Below the pieces are notes generated by a model. It was not told where the DNA came from, did no database searches, and was given only the letters and a program-made list of their open reading frames with translations. From assembly GCF_030811215.1 (NCBI RefSeq), contig NZ_JAUSQM010000001.1, positions 124,001 through 188,000 on the forward strand: a stretch of DNA of 64,000 nt, in the 5' to 3' direction. Within the stretch, counting starts at the first letter, position 1. Each line of letters begins with the position of its first letter. A program made the translations under genes and the position numbers. Of this stretch, positions 32,764 through 41,594 are shown piece after piece. Source of the DNA: Nocardioides massiliensis. GTDB lineage: Bacteria > Actinomycetota > Actinomycetes > Propionibacteriales > Nocardioidaceae.

Positions 32764-33684
32764 TCAGACGTTGAGGTAGCGGCGCGTGAGCACCAGCGTG
32801 GGCAGCACGGTGAGCGCCAGCCCGAGCAGCCCGACCGAACCCATCGCGAGCGCGGCGTCGGACCAGTCGACCCACTCCACGATCCGGGTGTTGGGGCGCA
32901 GCCGCTCCTCGACCACGAACCACTGGAAGCCGGCCAGGGTGAGGCACGCCAGCCCGACGCCGACGGCCGCCGCGAAGAGCGCCTCGAGCAGGAACGGCAG
33001 CTGGATGTAGAGGCTGGAGGCACCGACCAGGCGCATGATCCCGATCTCGCGTCGCCGGGCGAACGCCGCCAGCCGGATCGTGTTGCCGACCTGGGCGATC
33101 GCGGCGATGACGAGGAACAGCGCCACCGCGATCGCGCCCCACTTCATCGCGTTGATGGCGGCGTAGATCGGGTCGAGCACCTCGCGCAGGTCGCGCACGT
33201 TGTCGACGCCAGGGAGCCCGACGACGGCCGAGCGGATGCCTTCGTACTCCTGCGGGTCCTGCAGCTGGATCCAGTACGACTCCGGCATGTCCTCCGCCGT
33301 GATCGAGTCGTAGATCGCCTGCTGGTCCTCGTCGTCGGAGAGGTAGACCTTGCGCCACTTCTCATAGGCCTCGGCCTTGGACTCGGCGTACCACGACGAC
33401 ACCTCGGGGTGGCTGTCGAGGACGCCCTCGATCTGCTCCTTCTGGCTGTCGGAGACCTCGCCGTCGGCGCAGTTGGCGCCGCGGGAGTTCTCGTTGCAGA
33501 GGAAGACCGTGATCTGGAGCTTGCCGCCCCAGTACTCCTCGGCCTTGTCGGCCTGGGCGTTGAGGAGCAAGCCCATCCCGACCAGCGTGAGCGACACGAA
33601 GATCGTCATGACGACCGCGATCGTCATGGAGATGTTGCGCCGCAGCCCCGTACGGAGCTCGGAGAAGACATACGTCAGCTGCAC
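32764..33684 (-). CDS. ftsX: Cell-division permease-like protein FtsX
   Basis: A 306-residue membrane protein. The first transmembrane helix lies near the N-terminus (RTGLRRNISMTIAVVMTIFVSLTLVGMGLLL, about 13-45). A long extracellular domain (about 50-175) contains two Cys (FLCNENSRGANC) and WYAESKAEAY...YLSDDEDQQAIYDSI; three more helices follow (about 180-305) around FARRREIGIMRLVGAS. This is the normal FtsX layout. With FtsE it transmits signals to a periplasmic hydrolase. The gene begins 14 bp after ftsE. Confidence 0.95.
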   Translation of the reverse strand: MQLTYVFSELRTGLRRNISMTIAVVMTIFVSLTLVGMGLLLNAQADKAEEYWGGKLQITVFLCNENSRGANCADGEVSDSQKEQIEGVLDSHPEVSSWYAESKAEAYEKWRKVYLSDDEDQQAIYDSITAEDMPESYWIQLQDPQEYEGIRSAVVGLPGVDNVRDLREVLDPIYAAINAMKWGAIAVALFLVIAAIAQVGNTIRLAAFARRREIGIMRLVGASSLYIQLPFLLEALFAAAVGVGLACLTLAGFQWFVVEERLRPNTRIVEWVDWSDAALAMGSVGLLGLALTVLPTLVLTRRYLNV

Positions 33685-33698
33685 GAGGTTCCTTCGCC

Positions 33699-34388
33699 TT
33701 ACTGCTGGTAGCCGTAGACGCCGCGGGACTGGTCTCGGACGACGCGGCCGCCCTCGAGCTCGATCACCCGCTTGCGCATCTGGTCGACGATGCCGGCGTC
33801 GTGGGTCGCCATCACCACGGTGGTCCCGGTCCGGTTGATCCGGTCGAGGAGCTTCATGATGCCGACGGACGTGTTGGGGTCGAGGTTGCCGGTGGGCTCG
33901 TCGGCGATGAGGATCATCGGCCGGTTGACGAACGCCCGGGCGACGGCGACCCGCTGCTGCTCACCACCGGAGAGCTCGTCGGGCATCCGGTTGCCCTTGC
34001 CCTCCAGCCCGACCAGCTCGAGGGTGTCGGGGACCACCTTGTTGATGTGGGCGCGTGACTTGCCGATCACCTGCAACGCGAACGCGACGTTCTCGGCCAC
34101 GGTCTTGTTGGGCAGCAGCCGGAAGTCCTGGAAGACGGTGCCGATCTGGCGGCGCAGGGCGGGGACCTTCCAGCCGGCCAGTCGGTTGATCTCCTTGCCG
34201 GCGACGTAGACCTTGCCGGTCGTGGGCCGCGCCTCGCGGAGCACGAGGCGCAGGAAGGTCGACTTGCCGGACCCCGAGGCGCCCACGAGGAAGACGAACT
34301 CGCCCTTCTCCACCTCGACCGTCACCGAGTCGAGGGCCGGCCGGCCCTGGCCGGCATAGCTCTTGGAGACGTTCTCGAAGCGGATCAC
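33699..34388 (-). CDS. ftsE: Cell-division ATP-binding protein FtsE
   Basis: A 229-residue ABC ATPase: Walker [10 protein letters not shown] (about 36-44), Q-loop VFQDFRLLP, signature [14 protein letters not shown] and Walker [13 protein letters not shown], followed by the H-loop [11 protein letters not shown]. FtsE powers conformational change of FtsX and does not transport a solute. A racemase gene is inserted between ftsE and prfB, which are adjacent in many relatives. Confidence 0.96.
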   Translation of the reverse strand: MIRFENVSKSYAGQGRPALDSVTVEVEKGEFVFLVGASGSGKSTFLRLVLREARPTTGKVYVAGKEINRLAGWKVPALRRQIGTVFQDFRLLPNKTVAENVAFALQVIGKSRAHINKVVPDTLELVGLEGKGNRMPDELSGGEQQRVAVARAFVNRPMILIADEPTGNLDPNTSVGIMKLLDRINRTGTTVVMATHDAGIVDQMRKRVIELEGGRVVRDQSRGVYGYQQ

Positions 34389-34468
34389 GGGGTTCGAGTG
34401 TAGGTGTCGCTCCTGAGCGTTCCCGGCAAGGGCGTACGGCGGCGCGTCAGGCGCAGATCAGGCGCGGA

Positions 34469-35158
34469 TCAGGCGAGCGCGCGGTCGAGCGCGGCGGCCA
34501 CGTGCAGCTCGGTGCTGCCGAAGAGCGGGACCTCCACGTCGTGCTGGTGGACCAGCAGCTCCAGCTCGGCGCACCCCAGGATCGCGCTCTGCGCGCCGGC
34601 GTCCCACAGGTCGTGGATCTGCTGGACGACGTGCTTGCGGGAGCCGTCCTCGACCCGGCCGTGCACGAGCTCGTCGTAGATGATGCGGTTGATCGTGTCG
34701 TGCTGCTCGGCGGGCGGGACCAGCACCTGGACGCCGTTGGCCTCGAGCCGGTCGGAGAAGAACTTGCGGCCCATCGTGAAGGCCGTCCCGAGGAGCGCGA
34801 CGGAGGTGAGCCCGCGCTCGCGGATCCGCTCGGCGAGGACGTCACCGAGGTGCAGCACGTCGATGTCGACGGCGTCGGCCACCTGCTCGGCGACCCGGTG
34901 GAAGGCGGTGGTGCACAGGACCAGGAAGTCGGACCCGCCCGCCTCGGCCCGTTTCGCCGCGTCGGCCAGGATCGCGGCGACCTCGTCCCAGCGCTCCTCC
35001 GCTTCGAGCGCCGAGACCTCGGCGAAGTCGACCGAGACCATGACGCTGCGCGCGGAGTGGAGCCCACCGAGCCGCTGTTCGACGCCCTGGTTGAGCAGCT
35101 TGTAGTAGTGGGCGCTGCTCTCCCAGCCCATGCCGCCCAGAAGACCGATCGTCTGCAT
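34469..35158 (-). CDS. Aspartate/glutamate racemase family protein (YgeA-like)
   Basis: A 229-residue amino-acid racemase: MQTIGLLGGMGWESSAHYYKLLNQGV is the characteristic start. The two catalytic sites are LCTTAFHRV near residue 84 and LGCAELELL near 193. The first site has Thr where many homologues have Cys, a Thr/Cys pair of the kind reported for the L-Asp/Glu-specific YgeA branch, and the next residue is Thr where Asn is usual. Specificity is therefore uncertain. A D-amino acid product could feed wall synthesis, which fits the ftsEX neighbourhood. It starts 2 bp after the prfB stop. Confidence 0.85.
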   Translation of the reverse strand: MQTIGLLGGMGWESSAHYYKLLNQGVEQRLGGLHSARSVMVSVDFAEVSALEAEERWDEVAAILADAAKRAEAGGSDFLVLCTTAFHRVAEQVADAVDIDVLHLGDVLAERIRERGLTSVALLGTAFTMGRKFFSDRLEANGVQVLVPPAEQHDTINRIIYDELVHGRVEDGSRKHVVQQIHDLWDAGAQSAILGCAELELLVHQHDVEVPLFGSTELHVAAALDRALA

Positions 35159-35160
35159 GC

Positions 35161-36276
35161 TCAGGCCTCCACCTTCTCCGCACCGCGTCGCCAGCGGATG
35201 CCGGCCTCGAGGAACGCGTCGATCTCGCCGTCGAAGACCGACTGCGGGTTGCCGGTCTCGTATTCGGTGCGCAGGTCCTTGACGAGCTGGTAGGGGTGCA
35301 GCACGTAGTTGCGCATCTGGTCACCCCAGCTTGCCTGCACGTCGCCCTTGAGGTCGTCGAGGTGGGCCTTCTCCTCGGCCTTCTTCAGCGCGAGCAGCTT
35401 GGCCTTGAGGACGATCATCGCCGCCGCCTTGTTCTGCAGCTGCGACTTCTCGTTCTGACACGAGACGACCGTGCCCGTGGGGAGGTGGGTCAGGCGCACG
35501 GCGGAGTCGGTGGTGTTGACCGACTGCCCACCCGGCCCGGAGGAGCGGTAGACGTCGACCTTGATGTCGTTCTCGTCGATGTCGATCTCGTCGGTCTGCT
35601 CCAGCAGCGGCACGACCTCGACCGCGGCGAAGGAGGTCTGCCGGCGCCCCTGGTTGTCGAAGGGGCTGATCCGCACCAGACGGTGGGTGCCGGCCTCGAC
35701 CGAGAGGGTGCCGTAGGCGTACGGCGCGTGAATGGCGAAGGTCGCCGACTTCAGGCCGGCCTCCTCGGCGTAGGAGGTGTCGAAGACCTCGACGCCGTAC
35801 TTGTTGCGCTCCGCCCAGCGGGTGTACATCCGCATCAGCATCTCGGCGAAGTCGGCGGCGTCGACGCCGCCGGCACCCGCGCGGATGGTGACGATCGCCT
35901 CGCGGGCGTCGTACTCCCCCGACAGCAGGGTGCGGACCTCGAGCATCTCGACCGCCTTGCTGACCCGCGTGAGCTCGGCCTCGGCGTCGGCCAGGGTCTC
36001 GGCGTCGGCCTCCTCCTGGGCGAGCTCCATGAGCACGCCGAGGTCCTCGATCCGCGCGTGCAGGTCGGTGAACCGGTCCAGCTCGCCCTGGAGCGCCGAG
36101 AGCCGCCCGGTCACGCGCTGGGCGTTGGCCTGGTCGTCCCACAGGTCGGGGGCTGCCACCTGCTCGCCGAGGTCGGCGATCTCGGTGCGCATCGCGTCCA
36201 GGTCGAGAACCTGCTCGATCGTGTGCATCGTCGCCTGGAGGTTCTTGAGCTTGGTGTCGAAGTCGGGGCCAGCCAC
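35161..36276 (-). CDS. prfB: Peptide chain release factor 2
   Basis: A 371-residue class I release factor that ends translation at UGA and UAA. The GGQ motif is in [25 protein letters not shown], and the stop-codon reading region is near [22 protein letters not shown]2 identity is supported by the SPF segment in place of the RF1 PxT and by the order prfB-ftsE-ftsX-smpB. The reading frame is continuous from the start; there is no in-frame UGA near codon 25, so the autoregulatory frameshift of many bacteria is absent. Confidence 0.96.
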   Translation of the reverse strand: MAGPDFDTKLKNLQATMHTIEQVLDLDAMRTEIADLGEQVAAPDLWDDQANAQRVTGRLSALQGELDRFTDLHARIEDLGVLMELAQEEADAETLADAEAELTRVSKAVEMLEVRTLLSGEYDAREAIVTIRAGAGGVDAADFAEMLMRMYTRWAERNKYGVEVFDTSYAEEAGLKSATFAIHAPYAYGTLSVEAGTHRLVRISPFDNQGRRQTSFAAVEVVPLLEQTDEIDIDENDIKVDVYRSSGPGGQSVNTTDSAVRLTHLPTGTVVSCQNEKSQLQNKAAAMIVLKAKLLALKKAEEKAHLDDLKGDVQASWGDQMRNYVLHPYQLVKDLRTEYETGNPQSVFDGEIDAFLEAGIRWRRGAEKVEA

Positions 36277-36362
36277 GGTGTGAAGGTTACGCGGTCTGCC
36301 ACCGAACCCTCGACAGGTGGGATGATGGGGGCCCTGTCCCAGACGCCCGAGAGGAGTGCGCC

Positions 36363-37070
36363 GTGCCGGACTCCGACCCGTCGCTCTTCGCCGACATCGC
36401 CCGTCTGCTCGAAGCCGAGGAGGACACCCAGGGCACGCTCGACCAGGTCGTGGCGCTGGCCCCCCGCACGATCGGGTGCGACTACGCCAGCATCACGCTG
36501 CTGCACGGGCGGCGCGAGGTCGAGACGGCGGCGGCGAGCGACGAGCTGATCCGCAAGGCCGACGTCCTGCAGTACGACCTCGGCGAGGGACCGTGCCTGC
36601 AAGCCATCTGGAGCCACGACACGTTCGTCGTGGAGGACATGGCCGAGGACCCGCGGTGGCCGCAGTGGGGGCCGATCGCTGCGGAGATGGGGCTGCGCAG
36701 CGTGCTCGCCGTGCGGCTGTTCACCTCGGGCACCACCCACGGCGCCCTCAACCTCTACTCCGCCCAGCCGCGCCGGTTCGGCGACGACGACGTCGCGCTC
36801 GCGCACGTCTACGCCACCCACGCCTCCGTGGCGCTCGCGGCCGCGCGCCAGGAGGAGAACCTGCGGCGCGCGATCGATGCCCGCCACCTCATCGGGCAGG
36901 CGCAAGGCATCCTCATGGAGCGGTTCAACATCGACGCCGACCGTGCGTTCTCGGTGCTGCGCCGCTACTCACAAGACAGCAACACGAAGCTCCGCACGAT
37001 CGCCGAAGGGGTGGTCTCAGGCCGCGATCTCCCGGCGCAGGTCGCCCAGGATTCGGCGCAGGAGGCGTGA
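36363..37070 (+). CDS. GAF-ANTAR regulator
   Basis: A 235-residue cytoplasmic regulator. A GAF domain (about 15-165: [32 protein letters not shown]..., [11 protein letters not shown]) is followed by an ANTAR RNA-binding domain (about 170-225: [52 protein letters not shown]). ANTAR proteins act as antiterminators by binding paired hairpins in mRNA leaders; no target is visible here. The GTG start has GAGAGGAG 8 nt upstream. The 3' end overlaps the convergent sigma gene by 54 bp. Confidence 0.92.
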   Translation: MPDSDPSLFADIARLLEAEEDTQGTLDQVVALAPRTIGCDYASITLLHGRREVETAAASDELIRKADVLQYDLGEGPCLQAIWSHDTFVVEDMAEDPRWPQWGPIAAEMGLRSVLAVRLFTSGTTHGALNLYSAQPRRFGDDDVALAHVYATHASVALAAARQEENLRRAIDARHLIGQAQGILMERFNIDADRAFSVLRRYSQDSNTKLRTIAEGVVSGRDLPAQVAQDSAQEA

Positions 37071-37802
37071 GACCTGCATCTGGCTGACGCCGATCTCCTC
37101 CCCCACCTGCTCCTGGGTCCAGCCCTTGAAGAACCGCAGGTCGATGATGGTCCGGTCGCGCTCGGACAGGTGACTGAAGGCCTGCGAGAGCAGGATGCGG
37201 GCCTCCGCCAGCTCCATGTCGGCGTCGTCCTCGGCAAGGCGGTCGGCCACGGTGCCGTTGGTGCCCACCGGGGCCTCCAGCGACGTCGGGGAGAAGCAGC
37301 CGTCGGCGGTGAGCGCCTCGACCACCTCCTCGAGGGGGACCTCGAGCTCCTCAGCGATCTCGGTGGGACGAGCAGGACGACCGAAGCGCTGCTGCAGGTC
37401 CTCGCGGGCCCGCGCGATGCGGGGGCTGAGCTCCTGGATGCGGCGGGTGGGCCGGACCATCCACCCGTGGTCGCGGAAGTGCCGCTTGACCTCGCCCGAG
37501 ACGGTCGGGATGGCGAAGGAGAGGAAGTCGCGCCCGTAGGTCGGGTCGAAGCCGCGCGCAGCCTTGATCAGCCCGACGTAGGCGACCTGGCGCAGGTCGT
37601 CGAGGTCGATGCCGCGGTTGCGGTAGCGGCGGGCGACGCCGTCGGCGACCCCCATGTTGAGCATGACGACCTCGTCGATCAGGCGCTCGCGCGTCACCTC
37701 GTCGCGGGCACCGGCGAGCTCCTCGAACAGCTCACGGGTGCGGGTGGAGCGGTCGTCGGTGGAGTGGTCAGCGGTGCTGGCGGAAGTCGTCGTCATGCTC
37801 AT
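37017..37802 (-). CDS. SigB/SigF-type alternative sigma factor
   Basis: A 261-residue group 3 sigma factor. Region 2: NMGVADGVARRYRNRGIDLDDLRQVAYVGLIKAARGFDPTYGRDFLSFAIPTVSGEVKRHFRDHGW. Region 3: RPTRRIQELSPRIARAREDLQQRFGRPARPTEIAEELEV. Region 4: [45 protein letters not shown]. Such factors are held by anti-sigma kinases and freed by antagonists that SpoIIE-type phosphatases reactivate. No anti-sigma gene adjoins. The frame may start at M1 or M3. Confidence 0.94.
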   Translation of the reverse strand: MSMTTTSASTADHSTDDRSTRTRELFEELAGARDEVTRERLIDEVVMLNMGVADGVARRYRNRGIDLDDLRQVAYVGLIKAARGFDPTYGRDFLSFAIPTVSGEVKRHFRDHGWMVRPTRRIQELSPRIARAREDLQQRFGRPARPTEIAEELEVPLEEVVEALTADGCFSPTSLEAPVGTNGTVADRLAEDDADMELAEARILLSQAFSHLSERDRTIIDLRFFKGWTQEQVGEEIGVSQMQVSRLLRRILGDLRREIAA

Positions 37803-37907
37803 GCTTGTGGTGCTCCCAAGATGCAGTCACAAGACCCTCGGCGCGTTTCTCGACCTCGGGGGGTGCGTGCCGGACGATGCGCCGATCGGCGCGGGCCCGA
37901 GACGTCC

Positions 37908-39419
37908 CTACGCCGTCCTCCCCACCCGCTGGGGGGCCCAAACCATCGCCTCGTCGAGGTCCGTACGGCGGTGGTCGACCGCGTCGAGCATCCAGTTCTG
38001 TCGCACCGTCCAGGGCCGCACGCGACCCTGCTGCGGGAGGTGCTGCACGGCGCGCTGGACATAGCCCGACGACAGGTCGAGCACGGGGGCGCCCTCACCC
38101 TCGGGCCCCCGCTCGTCGGGCGTCCCGAAGGCGTAGCCGTGCTCGTCGAGGTGGCGCAGGTAGCGGGCGACGTACTGGTGGGAGAGGTCGGCGCGCAGCG
38201 TCCAGGAGGCGTTGGTGTAGCCGATGCACCACGCGAGGTTGGGCAGCCCGGAGAACATCAGCCCCTTGTAGGCGTAGAGCGTGTGCGGGTCGACGCTGCG
38301 CCCGTCGACCTCGAGCGCGATCTTGCCGAACGACACGACCTGCAGACCGGTCGCCGTCACCACGATGTCGGCCTCGAGGTGCTCGCCGCTCTCCAGGACG
38401 ATGCCGGTCTCGTCGAACGTCGCGATCCGGTCGGTGACGATCGAGGCCTGGCCGCGGCGGATCGCCTTGAACAGGTCGCCGTTGGGGACGATGCACAGCC
38501 GCTGGTCCCACGGGTTGTAGGCGGGCGTGAGGTGCGTGGGGTCGAAGCCGGCGGGCAGCGTCGCGGTCGCCCGCTTGAGAAGCACGCGGCGCGCGGCAGA
38601 CGGCAGTGCGCGGCAGAACTGGTAGAAGCCGAGCGCGAGGGTCGCGTGCCGCAGGCGGGTGACCCGGTGCGCCGTACCGGCGGGCAGGACCTTGCGGGTG
38701 AGCGCCGCCAGCGGGTCGCGCTGCGGCAGCGAGGTGATGTAGGTCGGCGAGCGCTGCAGCATCGTCACGTGGGCGGCGTCGTCGGCCATCGACGGGATGA
38801 GCGTGATCGCGGTCGCGCCACTGCCGATGACGACGACCCGCTTGCCGGAGTAGTCGAGGTCCTCGGGCCAGAACTGCGGGTGGACCACCTGGCCGCCGAA
38901 GTCGTCGAGACCGGGGAACTCGGGCGCGTAGCCGCGGTCGTAGTCGTAGTAGCCGCTGCACAGGTAGAGGAAGCGGGCCGTCCGCACAACCTCCTCGGTC
39001 TCGCCCGACGGTGAGGTCACGACGCTGGTGACCGTCCAGCACGCGTCGGCCGACGACCAGGACGCGGAGACGACCTTGTGGCCGAAGCGGATCTGCTCGG
39101 CGATCCCGCTCTCGCGCGCGGTCTCCTCGATGTAGGCGCGGATGTCGTCGCCGTCGGCGATCGCCTTCTCGTTGGTCCAGGGCTTGAAGGGATAGCTCAG
39201 GGTGTACATGTCGGAGTCCGAGCGGATCCCCGGGTAGCGGAACAGGTCCCACGTGCCGCCCATCGCCTGGCGCGCCTCGAGGATCTCGTACGTCGTGCCG
39301 GGCCGCATCTCCTGCAGCCGGTAGGCGGCGCCGATGCCGGACAGGCCGGCGCCGACGATGAGGACGTCGAGGTCCGCGGTGGTCGTCGGGGTGCCGGGCG
39401 GGGTCGCGGTGGTCGTCAT
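37908..39419 (-). CDS. Flavin monooxygenase of Baeyer-Villiger type
   Basis: A 503-residue FAD/NADPH monooxygenase. The N-terminal FAD motif is VLIVGAGLSGIGAAYRL, the Baeyer-Villiger fingerprint FGGQVVHPQFWP fits FxGxxxHxxxW[P/D], and the second Rossmann motif is VVVIGSGATAITLIPSM. ATG overlap with the P450 stop (39416-39419) couples the two genes. BVMOs turn ketones into esters or lactones; a P450-made alcohol, once oxidised to a ketone, would be a reasonable substrate, but this route is an inference. The upstream extension of the frame beyond 39419 runs over the P450 gene and is not used. Confidence 0.9.
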   Translation of the reverse strand: MTTTATPPGTPTTTADLDVLIVGAGLSGIGAAYRLQEMRPGTTYEILEARQAMGGTWDLFRYPGIRSDSDMYTLSYPFKPWTNEKAIADGDDIRAYIEETARESGIAEQIRFGHKVVSASWSSADACWTVTSVVTSPSGETEEVVRTARFLYLCSGYYDYDRGYAPEFPGLDDFGGQVVHPQFWPEDLDYSGKRVVVIGSGATAITLIPSMADDAAHVTMLQRSPTYITSLPQRDPLAALTRKVLPAGTAHRVTRLRHATLALGFYQFCRALPSAARRVLLKRATATLPAGFDPTHLTPAYNPWDQRLCIVPNGDLFKAIRRGQASIVTDRIATFDETGIVLESGEHLEADIVVTATGLQVVSFGKIALEVDGRSVDPHTLYAYKGLMFSGLPNLAWCIGYTNASWTLRADLSHQYVARYLRHLDEHGYAFGTPDERGPEGEGAPVLDLSSGYVQRAVQHLPQQGRVRPWTVRQNWMLDAVDHRRTDLDEAMVWAPQRVGRTA

Positions 39420-40837
39420 CGGGGGGTCCTCTCGGGTACGGCGACGGGCACGCGGCGCTTCAGCCGCACGGTCAGGTCCTCCGGCAGGAGGGTGAGGCGC
39501 TCCTCGATCCGGAGCTGGTAGTCCGGGTCGGGCTCGAGGTCGTAGGCGTGGAGCAGCCGGGCGAGCACGAGCACGGCCTCGTGCAGGGCGAACTGGCGCC
39601 CGATGCAGGAGCGCTCGCCGGTGCCGAACGGCTTGTAGGAGTGCTTCATCCGGCCGCGACTGCGCTCGGGCAGGAACCGGTCGGGGTCGAACTGGTCGGC
39701 GTCCTCGCCCCATGCGACCGGGTCGCGGTGGACCAGCGGCAGCATGATCAGTGCCCAGTCGCCGGGCCGCATGCGGTGGCCCGTGGAGAGCGTGACCTCC
39801 TGCTTCGGCGTACGCGCGAAGCCCGGGACGGTGGGCCACATGCGCAGCGCCTCGTCGAGGCAGCGGCGCAGGTAGCGGAACTTCGGCACCTGCTCGAAGG
39901 TCGGTTCCGCATCCGGGTCGGCGCCGAGGATCTCGTCGGTCTCGGCCTGGGCGCGCGCGAGCACCTCGCGGTGCTGCAGCAGGTAGTGCAGCGTGAAGGA
40001 CAGCGCGCCGGAGGTGGTCTCGTGACCGGCGACCAGGAAGGTGAGGATCTGGTTGCGGATCGCGGTGTCGTCCAGCGCTTCGCCGGTCTCGGGGTGACGT
40101 TCCTCGAGCATGATCCCGAGCAGGTCCTCCTGGTCACCGCCCTCCTTGCGCCGGGTGCTGACGACGTCGTCGACGAGTCGCTCGCTGTAGGCGAGGTGGT
40201 GGGCGTTCTTCCGCTTGAGCCGGGCGATGGCGAGGCGACCGAGCGGCGCGGCCGAGAGCGTGCCCTGCTGCTGGCCGGCGCGGAGAGCGGCGACCATCGC
40301 GTGGACGAAGGGGTGGGTCTGCTCGCTCTCGAAGGAGCCGAAGTCGCGGCTGAACGCGGCGCGCGTGATCGACTCCATCGTCAGCTTGGTCATGCCCTTG
40401 CCGACGACGACGGGGCCCTCGGTGGCGCCCCACCAGTCGAGCAGCTCACGGGTGACCTGGAGGAAGACCTCGTGGTAGCGCTCCATCGAGGTCTTGGCGA
40501 ATGCCGGGACGAGCAGGTCGTGGGCGAGCGGCCAGTTGGGCTCGTGGCGGTAGGCGGTGAACAATCCGTCGCCGCCGTAGTCGCGCAGGGCGATCACCGC
40601 GGGGGTGAACCCCTTCTCGAAGCGCCGCTCGTCGCAGAGCTCCGCACACAGCTCGGCCGTGGTGGCGAAGACGAACTGCTGGCCGAAGATCTTGCATGCC
40701 GAGAGCGGGCCGAGCTGCGCCGCGTCCTCCACGAAGGTCTGGAAGGCGCGTCGCGGGTCGAGCCCGCGTACGTCGCCGACGATCGGCAGCCGGCCGGGAG
40801 GGTGCGGCAGACGCTGGCCGCTCCAGTCGTTGCGCAT
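39416..40837 (-). CDS. Cytochrome P450, CYP102-like haem domain without reductase
   Basis: A 473-residue P450. The I-helix is LTFLVAGHETTSGALSFTLHYLL, the K-helix EALRMWPTVPGFAR (ExxR) and the haem loop FGTGERSCIGRQFALHEA with Cys411 as axial ligand. These blocks and the ending around residue 465 are closest to the haem domain of CYP102 (P450 BM3), a fatty-acid hydroxylase family normally fused to a reductase. Here the protein stops after the haem domain, so it needs separate redox partners, none of which is adjacent. It is coupled to the BVMO gene and divergent from a TetR regulator. Confidence 0.92.
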   Translation of the reverse strand: MRNDWSGQRLPHPPGRLPIVGDVRGLDPRRAFQTFVEDAAQLGPLSACKIFGQQFVFATTAELCAELCDERRFEKGFTPAVIALRDYGGDGLFTAYRHEPNWPLAHDLLVPAFAKTSMERYHEVFLQVTRELLDWWGATEGPVVVGKGMTKLTMESITRAAFSRDFGSFESEQTHPFVHAMVAALRAGQQQGTLSAAPLGRLAIARLKRKNAHHLAYSERLVDDVVSTRRKEGGDQEDLLGIMLEERHPETGEALDDTAIRNQILTFLVAGHETTSGALSFTLHYLLQHREVLARAQAETDEILGADPDAEPTFEQVPKFRYLRRCLDEALRMWPTVPGFARTPKQEVTLSTGHRMRPGDWALIMLPLVHRDPVAWGEDADQFDPDRFLPERSRGRMKHSYKPFGTGERSCIGRQFALHEAVLVLARLLHAYDLEPDPDYQLRIEERLTLLPEDLTVRLKRRVPVAVPERTPR

Positions 40838-40844
40838 GAGGACC

Positions 40845-40886
40845 AGTAGACGGCCCTATTGAATCAGTGTCAAGTAGGTCTAGGGT
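40845..40886. promoter_or_regulatory. Divergent leaderless promoters of the P450 operon and tetR
   Basis: Leftward: TTGACA (40868-40873, minus strand), 17 nt, TCTACT (40845-40850), then 7 nt to the P450 ATG. Rightward: TTGAAT (40859-40864), 16 nt, TAGGGT (40881-40886), then 6 nt to the ATG at 40893. The two -35 boxes face each other in TTGA-N7-TCAA (40859-40873), a plausible operator for the TetR protein. Confidence 0.6.
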
Positions 40887-40892
40887 GTGATC

Positions 40893-41531
40893 ATGGCCCG
40901 CCTCCGCCTCTCCCCCGAGCAGCGCTCCGCGCAGCTGCTCGACCTCGGCGAGCGGCTCTTCGCGACCATCCCGTACGACGAGGTCCACATCGAGAAGGTC
41001 GCCGAGCTCGCCGGCGTCTCGCGCGGGCTGCTCTACCACTACTTCCCCGGCAAGCGGGCGTTCTTCGCCGCACTCGTGCGCCGCCACAGCGAGAAGCTCG
41101 TCGCCGAGACCGCGCCCGACCCGTCGCTGCCGCCCTACGAGCAGCTCGCCCGCGGCGTCGAGGTCTACCTCGACCACGTCGCGCGCAACCCGCTCGGCAC
41201 CCGGGCGATGATGCGCGCGCTGGCCAGCGCCGACGCGGAGATGACACGGCTCACCGCCTCCACCGAGCACCTGCAGGCGACCCGCATCCTGGCCGCCCTG
41301 ACGCCGGACGACGGCGAACCCCCGGCGCTGCTCCGCATCGCCGTACGCAACTGGGTGGTGTTCATCCGCAACGCCGCCCACGACTGGCTCGACGAGCCCG
41401 ACGTCCCCCGCGACGAGCTGCGCGACCTGGCGCTGTCGGCCTTCGTCGGGATCCTGCGCGGGCTGCCGGTCGCCTCCCGCCCGGCGGGTCTCGACGACCT
41501 GCTGGCGTCGGTGGAGGCCTACGCCGGCTGA
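40893..41531 (+). CDS. TetR family transcriptional regulator
   Basis: A 212-residue regulator. The N-terminal helix-turn-helix is RSAQLLDLGERLFATIPYDEVHIEKVAELAGVSRGLLYHYFPGKRAFFAALV, the TetR consensus. The C-terminal ligand domain is helical and family-specific. It probably represses the divergent P450-BVMO operon and itself, with the P450 substrate or product as inducer (inference). The ATG at 40893 is preferred to the GTG at 40887 because the -10 lies 6 nt before it. Confidence 0.9.
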   Translation: MARLRLSPEQRSAQLLDLGERLFATIPYDEVHIEKVAELAGVSRGLLYHYFPGKRAFFAALVRRHSEKLVAETAPDPSLPPYEQLARGVEVYLDHVARNPLGTRAMMRALASADAEMTRLTASTEHLQATRILAALTPDDGEPPALLRIAVRNWVVFIRNAAHDWLDEPDVPRDELRDLALSAFVGILRGLPVASRPAGLDDLLASVEAYAG

Positions 41532-41594
41532 GGACGCCGGAAAAACCTGCCCGCCCCATGGATCACGGACCCCGCGTGCGCGCACTGGAGGGGC

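Noticed and set aside
35161-36276. RF2 programmed frameshift
   Set aside because: The prfB frame is continuous from its start; no in-frame UGA interrupts the first codons.
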